Assembly: GCF_003837865.1 (NCBI RefSeq)
Contig: NZ_RQIS01000009.1
Coordinates: forward strand, 119,194 to 183,193
Origin: Paraburkholderia dinghuensis
Lineage (GTDB): Bacteria; Pseudomonadota; Gammaproteobacteria; Burkholderiales; Burkholderiaceae
DNA: 64,000 nucleotides
Direction of reading: 5' to 3'
The translations under genes were made by a program, and so were the position numbers. This document shows, one piece after another, positions 42,800 through 52,172 of this stretch (its first letter is position 1; every line of letters starts with the position of its first letter). Below the pieces are notes generated by a model that saw only the letters and a program-made list of their open reading frames with translations, did no database searches and had not been told where the DNA came from.

Positions 42800-43750
42800 A
42801 TGCGAATGACGATTCATTGGGAAAAATTGGGGGCCGTGTTTCACACGGCCACACAAGGTCGGCCGTGGATGAACAATTCGGCGCTCACCCCGACGCCGTT
42901 CTTGATCGACAGTAATACGATCCGTGTATATGCGGGGTTCCGGGATGAGAGCGGGGTGAGTCGTATCGGCTACGTCGACGTTGCCGCATCGGACCCGACG
43001 AAGGTGTTGAAGGTCTCGGACAAGCCGGTGCTCGATGTCGGCCGCGATGGCTGTTTCGACGATAACGGCGTGATCCTTGGCGACGTGGTCCACGGTCCCG
43101 GCGGAATTTATATGTTCTACGTCGGGTTTCAGCTGGTGGCGAAGGCCAAGTTCCTGGCATTCAGCGGCGTGGCACGTTCGACCGATGGCGGGCATTCTTT
43201 CACACGCTTGTCGGAGTCGCCGATCCTGGACCGGGGCAAAGGCCAGTCGACAATTGGGGCAATCCACTCTGCCCGTTTCGAGAATGGTCGCTGGCGGCTC
43301 TGGTACGCGAGCGGGGACGACTGGGAGATGATCGGCAACAAGCCCTTTCCGCAGTACCACATTCGGTATGTCGAAGCGGACGATCTCCTCGATATCCCGA
43401 GGCAAGGGACGCTGTGTGTCGACGTGCGCGACGATGAGTACCGTATCGGCCGCCCTCGGGTCTACCGCATCGGCGGTCAGTACTTCATGTATTACACGAA
43501 GGGGACGATTTCGGGCTCTTATTTCCCAGGCCTGGCCAGATCCGAAGACGGCGTGAACTGGATTCGACATGACGAAGAATTGGGAATATCGCTTTCGGAA
43601 AGCGGTTGGGATTCGCAGACCCTGTGCTATCCCGCGTTAATTACGGCAGGGGACGTAACGTACATGTTCTATAACGGCAACAACATGGGGTACGACGGTT
43701 TCGGCTGCGCATTGGCGCGCGGGATCGCCGTCGATGAGGGTGGTATGTGA
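42800..43750 (+). CDS. Five-bladed beta-propeller glycosidase-like protein (GH43/32-like)
   Basis: A 316-residue protein with the blade pattern of GH43/GH32/GH130-like five-bladed propellers: ALTPTPFLIDSNTIRVYAG, ARSTDGGHSFTRL, GRWRLWYASGDDWE and QYFMYYTKGTISG and GDVTYMFYNGN. No signal peptide is present, so it works in the cytoplasm. It may process an intracellular sugar or act on a nucleotide-linked glycan; phosphorylase or non-enzymatic roles are possible. ATG 42800 is chosen, 58 bases after the previous stop. It overlaps the upstream reading frame of the next gene by a few bases only if that gene starts early. Confidence 0.8.
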   Translation: MRMTIHWEKLGAVFHTATQGRPWMNNSALTPTPFLIDSNTIRVYAGFRDESGVSRIGYVDVAASDPTKVLKVSDKPVLDVGRDGCFDDNGVILGDVVHGPGGIYMFYVGFQLVAKAKFLAFSGVARSTDGGHSFTRLSESPILDRGKGQSTIGAIHSARFENGRWRLWYASGDDWEMIGNKPFPQYHIRYVEADDLLDIPRQGTLCVDVRDDEYRIGRPRVYRIGGQYFMYYTKGTISGSYFPGLARSEDGVNWIRHDEELGISLSESGWDSQTLCYPALITAGDVTYMFYNGNNMGYDGFGCALARGIAVDEGGM

Positions 43751-43769
43751 TGCGCGGATTGCATTGGCA

Positions 43770-44714
43770 ATGAACGTGGCTGCAACCATTTCGCTCAAGG
43801 CATACAAGGCAGAGGATGCCCATGCCTGGAATCACGTCGTACGGCATTCGTGCAACGGTAATTTTCTGCACGTGCGCGAGTACATGGATTACCACAAGGA
43901 GCGGTTCGAGGACTGTTCGCTGATCCTGTTGCGTAACGAAAAGCCCGTTGGCGTATTTCCAGCTAGCCGGGACGGCGTCACGGTTAGCTCGCATGCCGGC
44001 CTGACTTACGGCGGTTTGATCCATACCGACGACCTGGGGGCTAACGATACCTTGTTGGCCTTCGCGCTGATTGGCGAGTTTTACCGGAATCTGGGTGTCC
44101 AGTCGGTGATCTACAAAGCCATTCCCCAGGTGTTTCATCGGCTCCCCAGCCAGAGCGACCTGTATGCATTGACGCGCTCCGGCGCAACGCTGATACGTCG
44201 TGATCTGTCGACGGTAGTCTTTCTCGACGAGCCGATCCGCTTTTCCAAAGGCAGAAAATGGGCGATTAACAAGGCCAGGAAATCAGCAATCGAGATCAGG
44301 CGATCGGATGATGTCGACCGGTTCCATGAACTGCTCACGCACGTTCTGGCGAGGTTCGATGCACGGCCCACGCATTCGTGCGCCGAATTGCGGTTGCTGT
44401 TCGAGCGGTTTCCAGAGGAAATCACGCTGCATGTCGCTGAGCAAGGCGATCAATTGCTGGCTGGCGCCATTGTTTACGATTTCGGCCACATCGCGCACAC
44501 GCAGTACCTCGCGAATTCCGACGCGGGCCGCAACGTGGGGGCGCTAGATCTGCTCCTCGCCGAGTTGATTGTGAAGTACGGGCAGAGAAAATTTTTCAGT
44601 TTCGGCATATCGACGGAACAGCAAGGGCTGCACCTGAATACCGGACTCGTCTCGCAAAAAGAGGCGTTTGGCGGGCGATCCATTGTGCACGACTTCTATG
44701 AGTGGGTTCTGTGA
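43770..44714 (+). CDS. FemAB-like GNAT acyltransferase
   Basis: A 314-residue protein of the Acetyltransf_6/FemAB-like GNAT group, with a tandem GNAT layout. The N-terminal half has HSCNGNFLHVREYMDYH and the C-terminal half EQGDQLLAGAIVYDFGH and DLLLAELI. Relatives acylate or attach amino acids to cell-wall or surface-glycan precursors. I start at ATG 43770; a frame-open ATG at 43734 would overlap the preceding gene by 17 bases. The position between a sugar-processing gene and the PhyH oxygenase suggests a modifier of the same glycan. Confidence 0.82.
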   Translation: MNVAATISLKAYKAEDAHAWNHVVRHSCNGNFLHVREYMDYHKERFEDCSLILLRNEKPVGVFPASRDGVTVSSHAGLTYGGLIHTDDLGANDTLLAFALIGEFYRNLGVQSVIYKAIPQVFHRLPSQSDLYALTRSGATLIRRDLSTVVFLDEPIRFSKGRKWAINKARKSAIEIRRSDDVDRFHELLTHVLARFDARPTHSCAELRLLFERFPEEITLHVAEQGDQLLAGAIVYDFGHIAHTQYLANSDAGRNVGALDLLLAELIVKYGQRKFFSFGISTEQQGLHLNTGLVSQKEAFGGRSIVHDFYEWVL

Positions 44715-44742
44715 GTCGGCGCCTCTTAACTATCTTTCTACG

Positions 44743-45564
44743 ATGAGCAATCTCGACCAACACATCATCCGCCACGGCATCACGGAGCGATACGCCTCGA
44801 CGACAGAAGCGGAATTCTGCGTCGAGGAGATTCTTACCAAGGGCTATAGCATCATTCCCGGTAGTTTCGATGCGGCCACGATCGCGCGCATTTCCGAATG
44901 CTCGGACAAGGCGTATGCGAAGCAGTGTGAGACGCTGGGCGGGGAGGAAAATCTCAGCCGGATCAATGATGCGAATATCGCCAGGGCACCTTCGGCCGAC
45001 TTTGACGTATTCATTGACGTCGCCATGGACCCCAAAGTGCATGCCGTCGCGAACGCCCTGTTGGGGAAAAATTACATTCTGTATTCGCAGAATGCGATTC
45101 TCAACGTTCCGTCGACGAACCACTATCAGTTCTCGTGGCACCGCGACTTGAACTATCAACACTGGACGTCTTCGCGTTGCCTCGCCTTGAGCGCTCTGCT
45201 GTGTGTCGATCCTTTCGATGAAGTTACAGGCGGGACGTACGTTTTGCCCGCAACCCACAAGGTAGAGAAGTTCCCCTCGGATCGCTACGTTCTGGAAAAC
45301 CAGCTGTGTGTGCATGCACGGCCTGGCGACTGGATTCTCTTCGACAGCATGTTGTTCCATCGCACGGGAAAAAATACGTCGACGGCGATTCGTCGCGCGG
45401 TCAACCACATCATCGTGCCGCCGTTCATGGCTCAGCAATACGACTTCATGGCTATGCTGGGCGAAAAATTGAAGACGCAGGAAGAACGGGTGTTCTTCGG
45501 TCAGGGACGAAGGACGGCCGCCTCGGCGACCGAGTGGCGGCAAATCCGTATCGACAGGTCATGA
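44743..45564 (+). CDS. Phytanoyl-CoA dioxygenase (PhyH) family protein
   Basis: A 273-residue Fe(II)/2-oxoglutarate oxygenase of the PhyH family. The metal motif is HxD in FSWHRDLNYQHW and the distal His in MLFHRTGKN, which also supplies the Arg region for 2-oxoglutarate. The family hydroxylates lipids, antibiotics and sugar-like small molecules. In this cluster the substrate is likely to be the glycan precursor or its amide substituent. It starts at ATG 44743, 28 bases after the previous stop. Confidence 0.85.
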   Translation: MSNLDQHIIRHGITERYASTTEAEFCVEEILTKGYSIIPGSFDAATIARISECSDKAYAKQCETLGGEENLSRINDANIARAPSADFDVFIDVAMDPKVHAVANALLGKNYILYSQNAILNVPSTNHYQFSWHRDLNYQHWTSSRCLALSALLCVDPFDEVTGGTYVLPATHKVEKFPSDRYVLENQLCVHARPGDWILFDSMLFHRTGKNTSTAIRRAVNHIIVPPFMAQQYDFMAMLGEKLKTQEERVFFGQGRRTAASATEWRQIRIDRS

Positions 45565-45775
45565 CGACAGTATGTCGCACCGGCGAAGGGTGAACAAACA
45601 ACGCGGCGATCTTTGCAAGTTGATTGACTTGCAGAATAGGCGCGTGTTTGGCGGGTAGTTCAGCGATTTGGTCGGAGGGATTCCGCCGTAGTATCGGCTG
45701 CAATACGGACAAGTGCGCGTACGACGTGCCGAGATGATCGGCCGGATGGTGCCGGAAATTGTTCCGATATGCACG

Positions 45776-45889
45776 ATGACGACGAATGCGGATGAAGTGC
45801 GCGCGACGGGCGGCATATCAAGTGTTGGCGCCGAAAACGTGTCGCCGTTGCAGGCCAGCTCCAAGGTTCGCGATTTCGGACTCGGTTGA
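45776..45889 (+). pseudogene. 37-codon relic matching the start of the methyltransferase at 51192
   Basis: MTTNADEVRATGG aligns with MATDVAEVRAASG at the start of the methyltransferase gene, and the DNA just upstream (GCCGGAAATT followed by a spacer and ACGATG) also matches its leader. After about 13 residues the similarity ends and a TGA follows at 45887-45889. It is probably a copied gene start left from a rearrangement, though a tiny leader peptide cannot be excluded. Confidence 0.6.
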
Positions 45890-45960
45890 CCCGAAGCGGC
45901 AGCGTCCGCGTTGGGCATCGTTCGTCGCCAAAAATCCACGGCTTATTATTGGAGTTGGCT

Positions 45961-47856
45961 ATGCAGCCGAGCGAACAAGCGTTGCAACAGGCGCTCACGC
46001 TTCACCAGACGGGACGCCACGCGGAAGCAGCGCAGGCCTATCAGCGAGCGTTGGCGCTCAAGCCCGATTTCGCTGATGCGCACTATCATTTCGGCCGGTT
46101 GATGCACGAATGCGGCCACACGGAGAACGCGTTCACGTGCTATCGGCGTGCGGTCGAGTGCAATTCCGGGTTCGCACCGGCCTTTCGCGCTATTGGCCAG
46201 CTATTTGCACAGCAAAAGCAGTTCGATGCGGCGATATCGGTCCAGCAGGCCGCGATCGCGTTGAGTCCGGCCGACCCGCTACCGTACATGGAACTGGGGC
46301 AGACGCTGGTCGACGCGGAGCGTACGCTCGAAGCGGTCGATGTGAGCCTGGGCGCGATACCCACGCAATGGGCCGACGCTTACGCGCAGCGCAAGCGCGA
46401 TGGCGCTTTCTCGACGGATGCGAGCACTGCGCCGGTGAACACCAGCGATCCGAACCGGAAGTTCTTCCCGACGGTCGAGGGGTTGCTGGCCGAAATCGAG
46501 CATCGGCGTATGCGCGGCGATCTGAACGGGGCGCTGTCGCTGATTCAGCACGTCGTGCAGATGTGCATCGACGATCGGCGCAGCGTCGCAAAGATTTTTG
46601 CCGACGCGCGACTCGACGCGGCGTGTCAGCGGATCGGAGCGGATTGCGCCGCGCGTCTGCCCGCGGCTGAGCCCGCACAGGCGGTGCGAACCGACTGCGT
46701 GGTTCTCGTGACCGAACTTTGGTGGGCCGGCGGGCACACCGCAGCGCTCGAGGATTTGCTCGCGACCCGATGTTTTGGCGAGCGTGTCGTCATCCTGCAT
46801 ACGGATATCTACGGTCGTCCCCACCCGGAGGTTGCCGAGGCCCGCTTCGGTGCCGTCGCGAAGGCAGAAATCGCGCCTAAGGGCAGTCTTGCCGACAAGC
46901 TTGCATGGACGCTGAAACGTTTGCGTGAATTGCGACCGAAGCGGCTCATCGTGATGAATCACCACGACGACGTCGCCGCGATTGCTGCTGCACAGCCATC
47001 GGTGGCCGAGGAAACCATCTACTACCACCATTGCGATCACCACCTTGCGCTGGGTGTCACGCTGCCTCATGCCGTGCATGTCGATATCAGTCCAATGGCG
47101 TGGCATAACTGTCGTGATGCACTCGGGATCGAAAAGCGAGCGTACTGGCCGCTGACGGCGCACGATCTGGGGGTCCGCACCGGGGCCCGCTGGATGGTGG
47201 ACGGCAATCTGCGCACGTGCTCGAGCGGAACGTCGCTCGGCAAGTTCGAGCATGCGTACCGGTACGCCTACGCGGATGTCGTGCCGCGCATCATGGCGTG
47301 TACGGGTGGACTGCACGTCCATATCGGTGCCCTTTCCGAATCCACGCTGGCGCGTATTCGAGGGAGTCTGAACGCGCTCGGTATTCCGCCGCAACGCTTC
47401 GTTCATGTGCCTCGGGTGCGCAGCGTATGGCGGGCGTTCGACGCGTTCAAGATCGATGTGATGCTGGCGTCGTTTCCGCTGGGGGGCGGCAAGGTGCTGA
47501 TCGAGGCAATGGGTTCCGGTACGCCGGCCATCGGGCACGACTGCTATATTTCGCCGTTTTTCAGCGGGCGCGAGATGTTTTATCCGGGCGCATTCATGTG
47601 GCGGCATCCGGATGAGTTGCTCGCGCATTTGCGCGGCCTCACGGCGACGCGGCTCGAGGAGGAGTCGCGTGTGGCACGCGCGCGTTTCGAGCAATTTCAC
47701 ACGCTCGATGCGCTGACGCGCGCGATCGACGGCAGCGCCGATACGCCCGCCGTGCCCGACATGCTGCCGCTGTACACCGATCCGCTGCAGATGTTCCTGG
47801 ACGATGCGCAATACGCGGAACAGGACTATCGGAAAATCGCGCCATATCTGCGTTGA
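45961..47856 (+). CDS. TPR-domain glycosyltransferase
   Basis: A 631-residue protein. Residues 1-150 are TPR repeats (LTLHQTGRHAEAAQAYQRAL, ALKPDFADAHYHFGRLMHE, VECNSGFAPAFRAIGQLFAQ). The C-terminal part (about 240-620) is a GT-B-type glycosyltransferase with LVTELWWAGGHTAALEDLL, an Asp/His-rich MNHHDDVAAIAA and FPLGGGKVLIEAMGSGTPAI, the nucleotide-sugar motif. TPR-glycosyltransferase fusions modify proteins (flagellin, adhesin) or surface glycans. The start at 45961 is the first Met of the TPR region. Confidence 0.85.
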   Translation: MQPSEQALQQALTLHQTGRHAEAAQAYQRALALKPDFADAHYHFGRLMHECGHTENAFTCYRRAVECNSGFAPAFRAIGQLFAQQKQFDAAISVQQAAIALSPADPLPYMELGQTLVDAERTLEAVDVSLGAIPTQWADAYAQRKRDGAFSTDASTAPVNTSDPNRKFFPTVEGLLAEIEHRRMRGDLNGALSLIQHVVQMCIDDRRSVAKIFADARLDAACQRIGADCAARLPAAEPAQAVRTDCVVLVTELWWAGGHTAALEDLLATRCFGERVVILHTDIYGRPHPEVAEARFGAVAKAEIAPKGSLADKLAWTLKRLRELRPKRLIVMNHHDDVAAIAAAQPSVAEETIYYHHCDHHLALGVTLPHAVHVDISPMAWHNCRDALGIEKRAYWPLTAHDLGVRTGARWMVDGNLRTCSSGTSLGKFEHAYRYAYADVVPRIMACTGGLHVHIGALSESTLARIRGSLNALGIPPQRFVHVPRVRSVWRAFDAFKIDVMLASFPLGGGKVLIEAMGSGTPAIGHDCYISPFFSGREMFYPGAFMWRHPDELLAHLRGLTATRLEEESRVARARFEQFHTLDALTRAIDGSADTPAVPDMLPLYTDPLQMFLDDAQYAEQDYRKIAPYLR

Positions 47857-48038
47857 GTCCGGCCTTGGGTCCGGTCGGCCGAATTGGCGGGTTTTGGACC
47901 GGGTAATCGGGAATTTGCGCAGCCGGACCGGCTGCGAGAATAGGCCGCTCAGACTGTATCGACGTCCGTGCCATCCATTTATTGGCACGGGCGGTGCCGT
48001 CCATCAAGTGTTTGGATTCTCTAAGACGGAGCAGGCGC

Positions 48039-48464
48039 GTGCCCCTCAATGATTGCCGGATTATCGAGCTGCCTAAAATTACGGATCCGCGTGGCAATCT
48101 CACCTTTGTGGAGGGCGGCAACCACGTGCCGTTCGACTTCCGCCGCGCCTATTACCTGTACGACGTGCCAGGCGGCTCGGATCGCGGCGCACATGCGCAC
48201 CGGAATCTGCATCAGTTCGTAATTGCGATGTCCGGCAGCTTCGACGTCGTGCTCGACGATGGCCACGACCGGCGGCGCTTCCATATGAATCGCTCGTATT
48301 ACGGCCTGTACGTCTGCCCGATGATGTGGCGAACGCTCGACAATTTTTCGTCCGGCGCCGTATGCCTCGTGCTGGCATCCGAGCATTACGATCCGGCCGA
48401 CTACATTCGCGACCACGACGAATTCTTGCGGCTGGCCGGACAGCGGCGCCAGGCGGTCGAATAG
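48039..48464 (+). CDS. fdtA: dTDP-4-keto-6-deoxyglucose 3,4-ketoisomerase
   Basis: A 141-residue cupin of the FdtA/QdtA sugar ketoisomerase family. The signature RGAHAHRNLHQFVIAMSGSF with VVLDDG matches it closely and contains the catalytic His residues. It turns dTDP-4-keto-6-deoxyglucose into the 3-keto sugar. I start at GTG 48039 with GGAG seven bases ahead; the long upstream frame is non-coding. It is followed by the matching aminotransferase. Confidence 0.92.
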   Translation: MPLNDCRIIELPKITDPRGNLTFVEGGNHVPFDFRRAYYLYDVPGGSDRGAHAHRNLHQFVIAMSGSFDVVLDDGHDRRRFHMNRSYYGLYVCPMMWRTLDNFSSGAVCLVLASEHYDPADYIRDHDEFLRLAGQRRQAVE

Positions 48465-48502
48465 CGTCGACGACGACAGTCCACGCCTCCTGATTCGCCA
48501 AA

Positions 48503-49630
48503 ATGCGCATGCCAATCGATTTTCTGAATCTCAAGCAGGTTAACGCGCCGTACGAAGCGGACATCCGTGACGCCATCGGCCGGGTGATCGAGTCGGGGTG
48601 GTACGTGCTTGGCGAGGAGACGCGCGCATTCGAGCAGGCGTTCGCGGACTATTGCGGCGTCGCGCACTGCGTCGGCGTTGCGAACGGACTCGACGCATTG
48701 CACTTGATCCTGCGCGCGTACGGTATCGGCGCCGGTGACGAAGTCATCGTGCCGGCCAATACGTTCATTGCTACGTGGCTCGCAGTCAGTCAGGTCGGAG
48801 CGCGTATTGTGCCGGTCGAACCGGACGAGCGCACCGCGAACATCGATCCGGCGCGTATCGAAGCGGCGGTGACGTCGCGAACGCGGGCCATCGTGCCGGT
48901 CCATCTGTACGGCCAACCGGCCGACATCGCGGCGATCGAGGCAATCGCGCAACGGCACGGTTTGCGCGTCATCGAAGACGCAGCGCAAGCGCATGGAGCG
49001 ACGTGGCGCGGGCGCCGCACGGGTTCGCTGGGCGATGCGGCCGGATTCAGTTTCTATCCTGGCAAGAACCTTGGTGCGCTCGGAGACGGCGGCGCCATTA
49101 CGACGAACGACGCCGTTCTCGCGCAAACGCTGCGCAAATTGCGCAACTACGGGTCGTCCGTCAAATACCGTCATGATCTGGCGGGGCAGAACTCGCGTCT
49201 CGACGACATCCAGTCCGCAATACTGCGCGTGAAGCTGCGCCACCTCGATGCCGACAACGCACGCCGCGCGGCGCTTGCCGCCGTCTATCTGAACGGGCTC
49301 GCCGGGGTGCCGGTCGGGCTCCCGCATGTGCTGGATGACGCGATGCCGGTGTGGCATCTGTTCGTGATCAGAACGGGCGCGCGTGCGGCACTCCAGGCGC
49401 ATCTGGCCTCGCAGGGCATTGCGACGCAGATTCACTATCCGACGCCCAACCATCGACAAGCGGCCTACGCGGCCGAAGCGTGGCCCGATCTGCCGATCAC
49501 TGACAAGCTGCAATCCGAAGTGTTGAGCTTGCCGTTTGCACCGTATATGACGGAGGAAACGGTGCTCACAGTATGTGCGAGCATTCGCGAATTCTTCGCG
49601 CGATGCGGACACGATGGTACGCGCGCGTAA
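48503..49630 (+). CDS. fdtB: dTDP-3-keto-6-deoxyhexose 3-aminotransferase
   Basis: A 375-residue PLP-dependent DegT/DnrJ/EryC1 sugar aminotransferase. The PLP Lys is in [27 protein letters not shown] and EDAAQAHGA bind the cofactor. Next to fdtA it should make dTDP-3-amino-3,6-dideoxyhexose (Fuc3N or Qui3N). The NeuD-type gene at 42076 could then acetylate the amine. Genes for dTDP-glucose synthesis (rmlA/rmlB) are not in the window. Confidence 0.93.
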   Translation: MRMPIDFLNLKQVNAPYEADIRDAIGRVIESGWYVLGEETRAFEQAFADYCGVAHCVGVANGLDALHLILRAYGIGAGDEVIVPANTFIATWLAVSQVGARIVPVEPDERTANIDPARIEAAVTSRTRAIVPVHLYGQPADIAAIEAIAQRHGLRVIEDAAQAHGATWRGRRTGSLGDAAGFSFYPGKNLGALGDGGAITTNDAVLAQTLRKLRNYGSSVKYRHDLAGQNSRLDDIQSAILRVKLRHLDADNARRAALAAVYLNGLAGVPVGLPHVLDDAMPVWHLFVIRTGARAALQAHLASQGIATQIHYPTPNHRQAAYAAEAWPDLPITDKLQSEVLSLPFAPYMTEETVLTVCASIREFFARCGHDGTRA

Positions 49631-49705
49631 CGGCGCGGCGCGGCGAAAGCGGCGAAATAGCACGACCCCTATCCCAAGACCATCAGGCGTATTCAGGAGT
49701 TCGCA

Positions 49706-50749
49706 GTGAAATCATCCGCGCTAGTCGGTTTGTACGGGGCGGGCCTCGTCGGGCGCAGCATCGGGCAGGCATTTGCACAGCCCTTCGTGTTCGTCGACGA
49801 TACGCCTGAAAAGCAGGGAACCTGCATCGACGGGCACGATGTAGTCAGCCTCGAACAGTTCGCCAGCACTCCGGCGAGCCGGCACCAGCTATACATCTGT
49901 ATTTATCAACCGCGGTTCTCCTGGGAGCGCAAGCGGGAACAGATTCTGCAGCAATATCCTTCGCTGAATGTGAATTCGTTTGCGGATCTGTTCGTTTCGT
50001 CGAGCATCGATACGGCTTACGCGTTCTTCGAACCTGCCGATGTGCTGAAGCAAAAGCTCGAGCGTTATACGCAGATCGCCCCACTCCTGGAGGATGCGCT
50101 TTCGCGGCAGACGCTGGATGCGCACCTTCAATTTCGATTGACGGGCCAATTCGAAAAAATCGTCTGGACATCGCGGCGCGATGTGCCATTCCTCGTCGCG
50201 GCACTGCAACCCGATGTGACGTATGTGGATGCAGGCGCATTCGATGGCGATACGGCGGAAGATTTTCTGGCGCTCAGCGGCGGACGATTCTCGCGAATCC
50301 AGATCGTCGAGCCGGACGTGACCAATCTCGCGCGCGCACGCGCACGCATGACCCGACTCGGCATACTCGATCGGGTGGAGTTCCACGCACAGGCGATTAT
50401 GGACACGCGTGGCATGATCGGTTTTAACGAGCGCGGGAGAGAAGGTTCGTCCGTCGATCCGATGTCGGAGCACAAGGTCGAGGCGGTCATGCTGTCCGAT
50501 TTCGACGCGCCGGGGCAACTCTACGTGAAGCTCGATATCGAGGGCGCGGAAACAGCGGCACTGCGGGCTTCGCGCGATTTCATCGCTGCTCGTCGACCGC
50601 TTCTCGCGATCAGCGTCTATCACCGGCCGGACGATCTGATGGACATCGCGGAAGGGTTCGTCGATGCCGGCTACGCGCTCTATCTGCGTTGCCACGGCGA
50701 GGCCGGCGGCGACGATCTGATGCTGTACGCACTGCCGCGAAGCGCCTGA
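49706..50749 (+). CDS. FkbM-family methyltransferase with N-terminal PglD-like domain
   Basis: A 347-residue protein. The first 100 residues resemble a Rossmann-type nucleotide-sugar domain (LVGLYGAGLVGRSIGQAF). The rest, from about 165, is an FkbM methyltransferase with YVDAGAFDGDTAEDFL (SAM binding), IVEPDVTNLARARARM and LYVKLDIEGAETAALR. It probably O-methylates a sugar or hydroxyl group of the glycan. GTG 49706 has AGGAG nine bases ahead. It stands 75 bases after fdtB. Confidence 0.85.
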   Translation: MKSSALVGLYGAGLVGRSIGQAFAQPFVFVDDTPEKQGTCIDGHDVVSLEQFASTPASRHQLYICIYQPRFSWERKREQILQQYPSLNVNSFADLFVSSSIDTAYAFFEPADVLKQKLERYTQIAPLLEDALSRQTLDAHLQFRLTGQFEKIVWTSRRDVPFLVAALQPDVTYVDAGAFDGDTAEDFLALSGGRFSRIQIVEPDVTNLARARARMTRLGILDRVEFHAQAIMDTRGMIGFNERGREGSSVDPMSEHKVEAVMLSDFDAPGQLYVKLDIEGAETAALRASRDFIAARRPLLAISVYHRPDDLMDIAEGFVDAGYALYLRCHGEAGGDDLMLYALPRSA

Positions 50750-51017
50750 TTCGACTGCGGGATCGTTTGCTGGGGCCGCGCACATGCCGCCGGCCTGCCG
50801 CCCGGCACTGATCACCACCTGAGGTTCTCCGTATTCCGCCCGAGCGTATGGCGAGGGTCGCGCCAGATCTGCTGACGACATTTTCCCTGGGATTATCGAG
50901 GTTTCGCCGCGGCTGCTCCGTCGCGCGAGGCGTCCCGCTATTGGGTGAACTGGCGGGTGTTTGGCGGCTTGTTCCACCGTTTTACCGGCGCGGGGCCGCT
51001 TTAGCATTACGCGATTG
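50750..51017. other. Gene-free spacer before a tandem repeat
   Basis: No gene. The spacer includes a TGGCGGGTGTTTGGCGGC segment reminiscent of similar TGGCGGGT runs near 45640 and 47888, in front of other genes of the cluster, and passes into the tandem repeat at 51018. Confidence 0.4.
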
Positions 51018-51183
51018 TTTGAGCTAATTTGAGCTAGATCAGGCCATTGTGGACATTCAATGGCGCCGCGATGGGCGCACGGCGCCGGGAATTTCTGTGG
51101 ATTTGAGCTAGCTTGATTTGGGTCGAACCAGTGTGGGCATTCAATGGCCCGCGATGGGCGCATGGCGCCGGGAATTTTGTGGA
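51018..51183 (+). repeat. Imperfect tandem duplication (84 + 82 bp)
   Basis: Unit 1 (51018-51101) and unit 2 (51102-51183) both begin TTTGAGCTA and both end GGCGCCGGGAATTT followed by TGTGGA; they share the middle ATTCAATGG and CGATGGGCGCA. The repeat ends eight bases ahead of the methyltransferase ATG at 51192. A related GCCGGAAATT segment lies ahead of the relic at 45776. Confidence 0.85.
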
Positions 51184-51191
51184 CACCGACG

Positions 51192-52091
51192 ATGGCAACG
51201 GATGTGGCTGAAGTGCGCGCGGCGAGCGGCAATGCTGGTAACGACGCGTTTACCGTGTTTCATAAGTTGAGCGATGCCGACTGGCTGAAAGTGCTGTCCC
51301 TCAGCGTGCAGCACGAGGTAATCGAGGGCGTGCGTTTCCCGCGGTTTCCGGCCGATCAATTGCAGTCGAATTTCGTCGGCTCCGCCAACGCGACGGCATT
51401 GCACGAGGCTTACCAGTTTTATGTAGAACTGAAGCGTCAGGCAGCGGGCGTGGGTTCGCCGCTGCAAGCCGACTCCAGAATTCTCGATTTCGGATGCGGC
51501 TGGGGGCGGTATCTACGGTTCTTCTGGAAAGATGTGAGGGAGAGCGGACTGTTCGGCGTCGATGTGGATCCCGACATTCTGTCGACCTGCCTGCAAACGG
51601 CGGTGCCGGGAAAATTCGCACGGATTCAGCCGACCGGCAAGCTGCCGTTCGATGACGGCTTTTTCTCGCACGCCATGGCGTACTCGGTCTTCACGCACTT
51701 GCCGGAGCCGGTCCACATGCACTGGATGCACGAACTCGCTCGCGTCATCCGTCCAGGCGGCACCTTCACGCTGACGATGGAGCCGCGGCGCTTCCTGTAT
51801 TTCATCGCCGAATTGGGCAAGAAAAGTACTCAGGACAACGGCTGGCACGAGGTGCTGGCTCAGCATGCTCCTTCCGTTGGGCAATTCCTCAATCAGTTCA
51901 ACGAGGGCAAGATCGCGTATCTGCCAACCGGCGGCGGCGGGGTTCGCTCGTCCGACGTGTACGGAGATGCCGTCGTGCCGCTTTCGTTCATCGCGAAACA
52001 CTGGACCCGGTACTTCGAGATTGTCGATTACATCGACGATCCGGCGCGCTTCTGGCAGGCCGTGCTTGTCGTGAAGCGTAAAGCAGCATAA
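51192..52091 (+). CDS. Class I SAM-dependent methyltransferase
   Basis: A 299-residue class I methyltransferase. Motif I is ILDFGCGWGRYLRFF and the acidic loop VDVDPDILSTCL binds SAM; VIRPGGTFTLTMEPRRFLYF is the following strand. It likely methylates a component of the glycan. The start ATG 51192 lies just after a tandem repeat whose 3' end forms its leader. Its start peptide is duplicated in the relic at 45776. Confidence 0.88.
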   Translation: MATDVAEVRAASGNAGNDAFTVFHKLSDADWLKVLSLSVQHEVIEGVRFPRFPADQLQSNFVGSANATALHEAYQFYVELKRQAAGVGSPLQADSRILDFGCGWGRYLRFFWKDVRESGLFGVDVDPDILSTCLQTAVPGKFARIQPTGKLPFDDGFFSHAMAYSVFTHLPEPVHMHWMHELARVIRPGGTFTLTMEPRRFLYFIAELGKKSTQDNGWHEVLAQHAPSVGQFLNQFNEGKIAYLPTGGGGVRSSDVYGDAVVPLSFIAKHWTRYFEIVDYIDDPARFWQAVLVVKRKAA

Positions 52092-52172
52092 AAACCGGCG
52101 ACCGGGTTTGCGCAACGGCTGATCTTGCCGCCCGAATCGCGTTCGTGCCTCGCCTGTCGTTCCTCCTCACGA

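Noticed and set aside
46279..47988. 569-codon minus-strand frame
   Set aside because: Shadow of the TPR glycosyltransferase gene; the plus strand has clear TPR and GT-B motifs.
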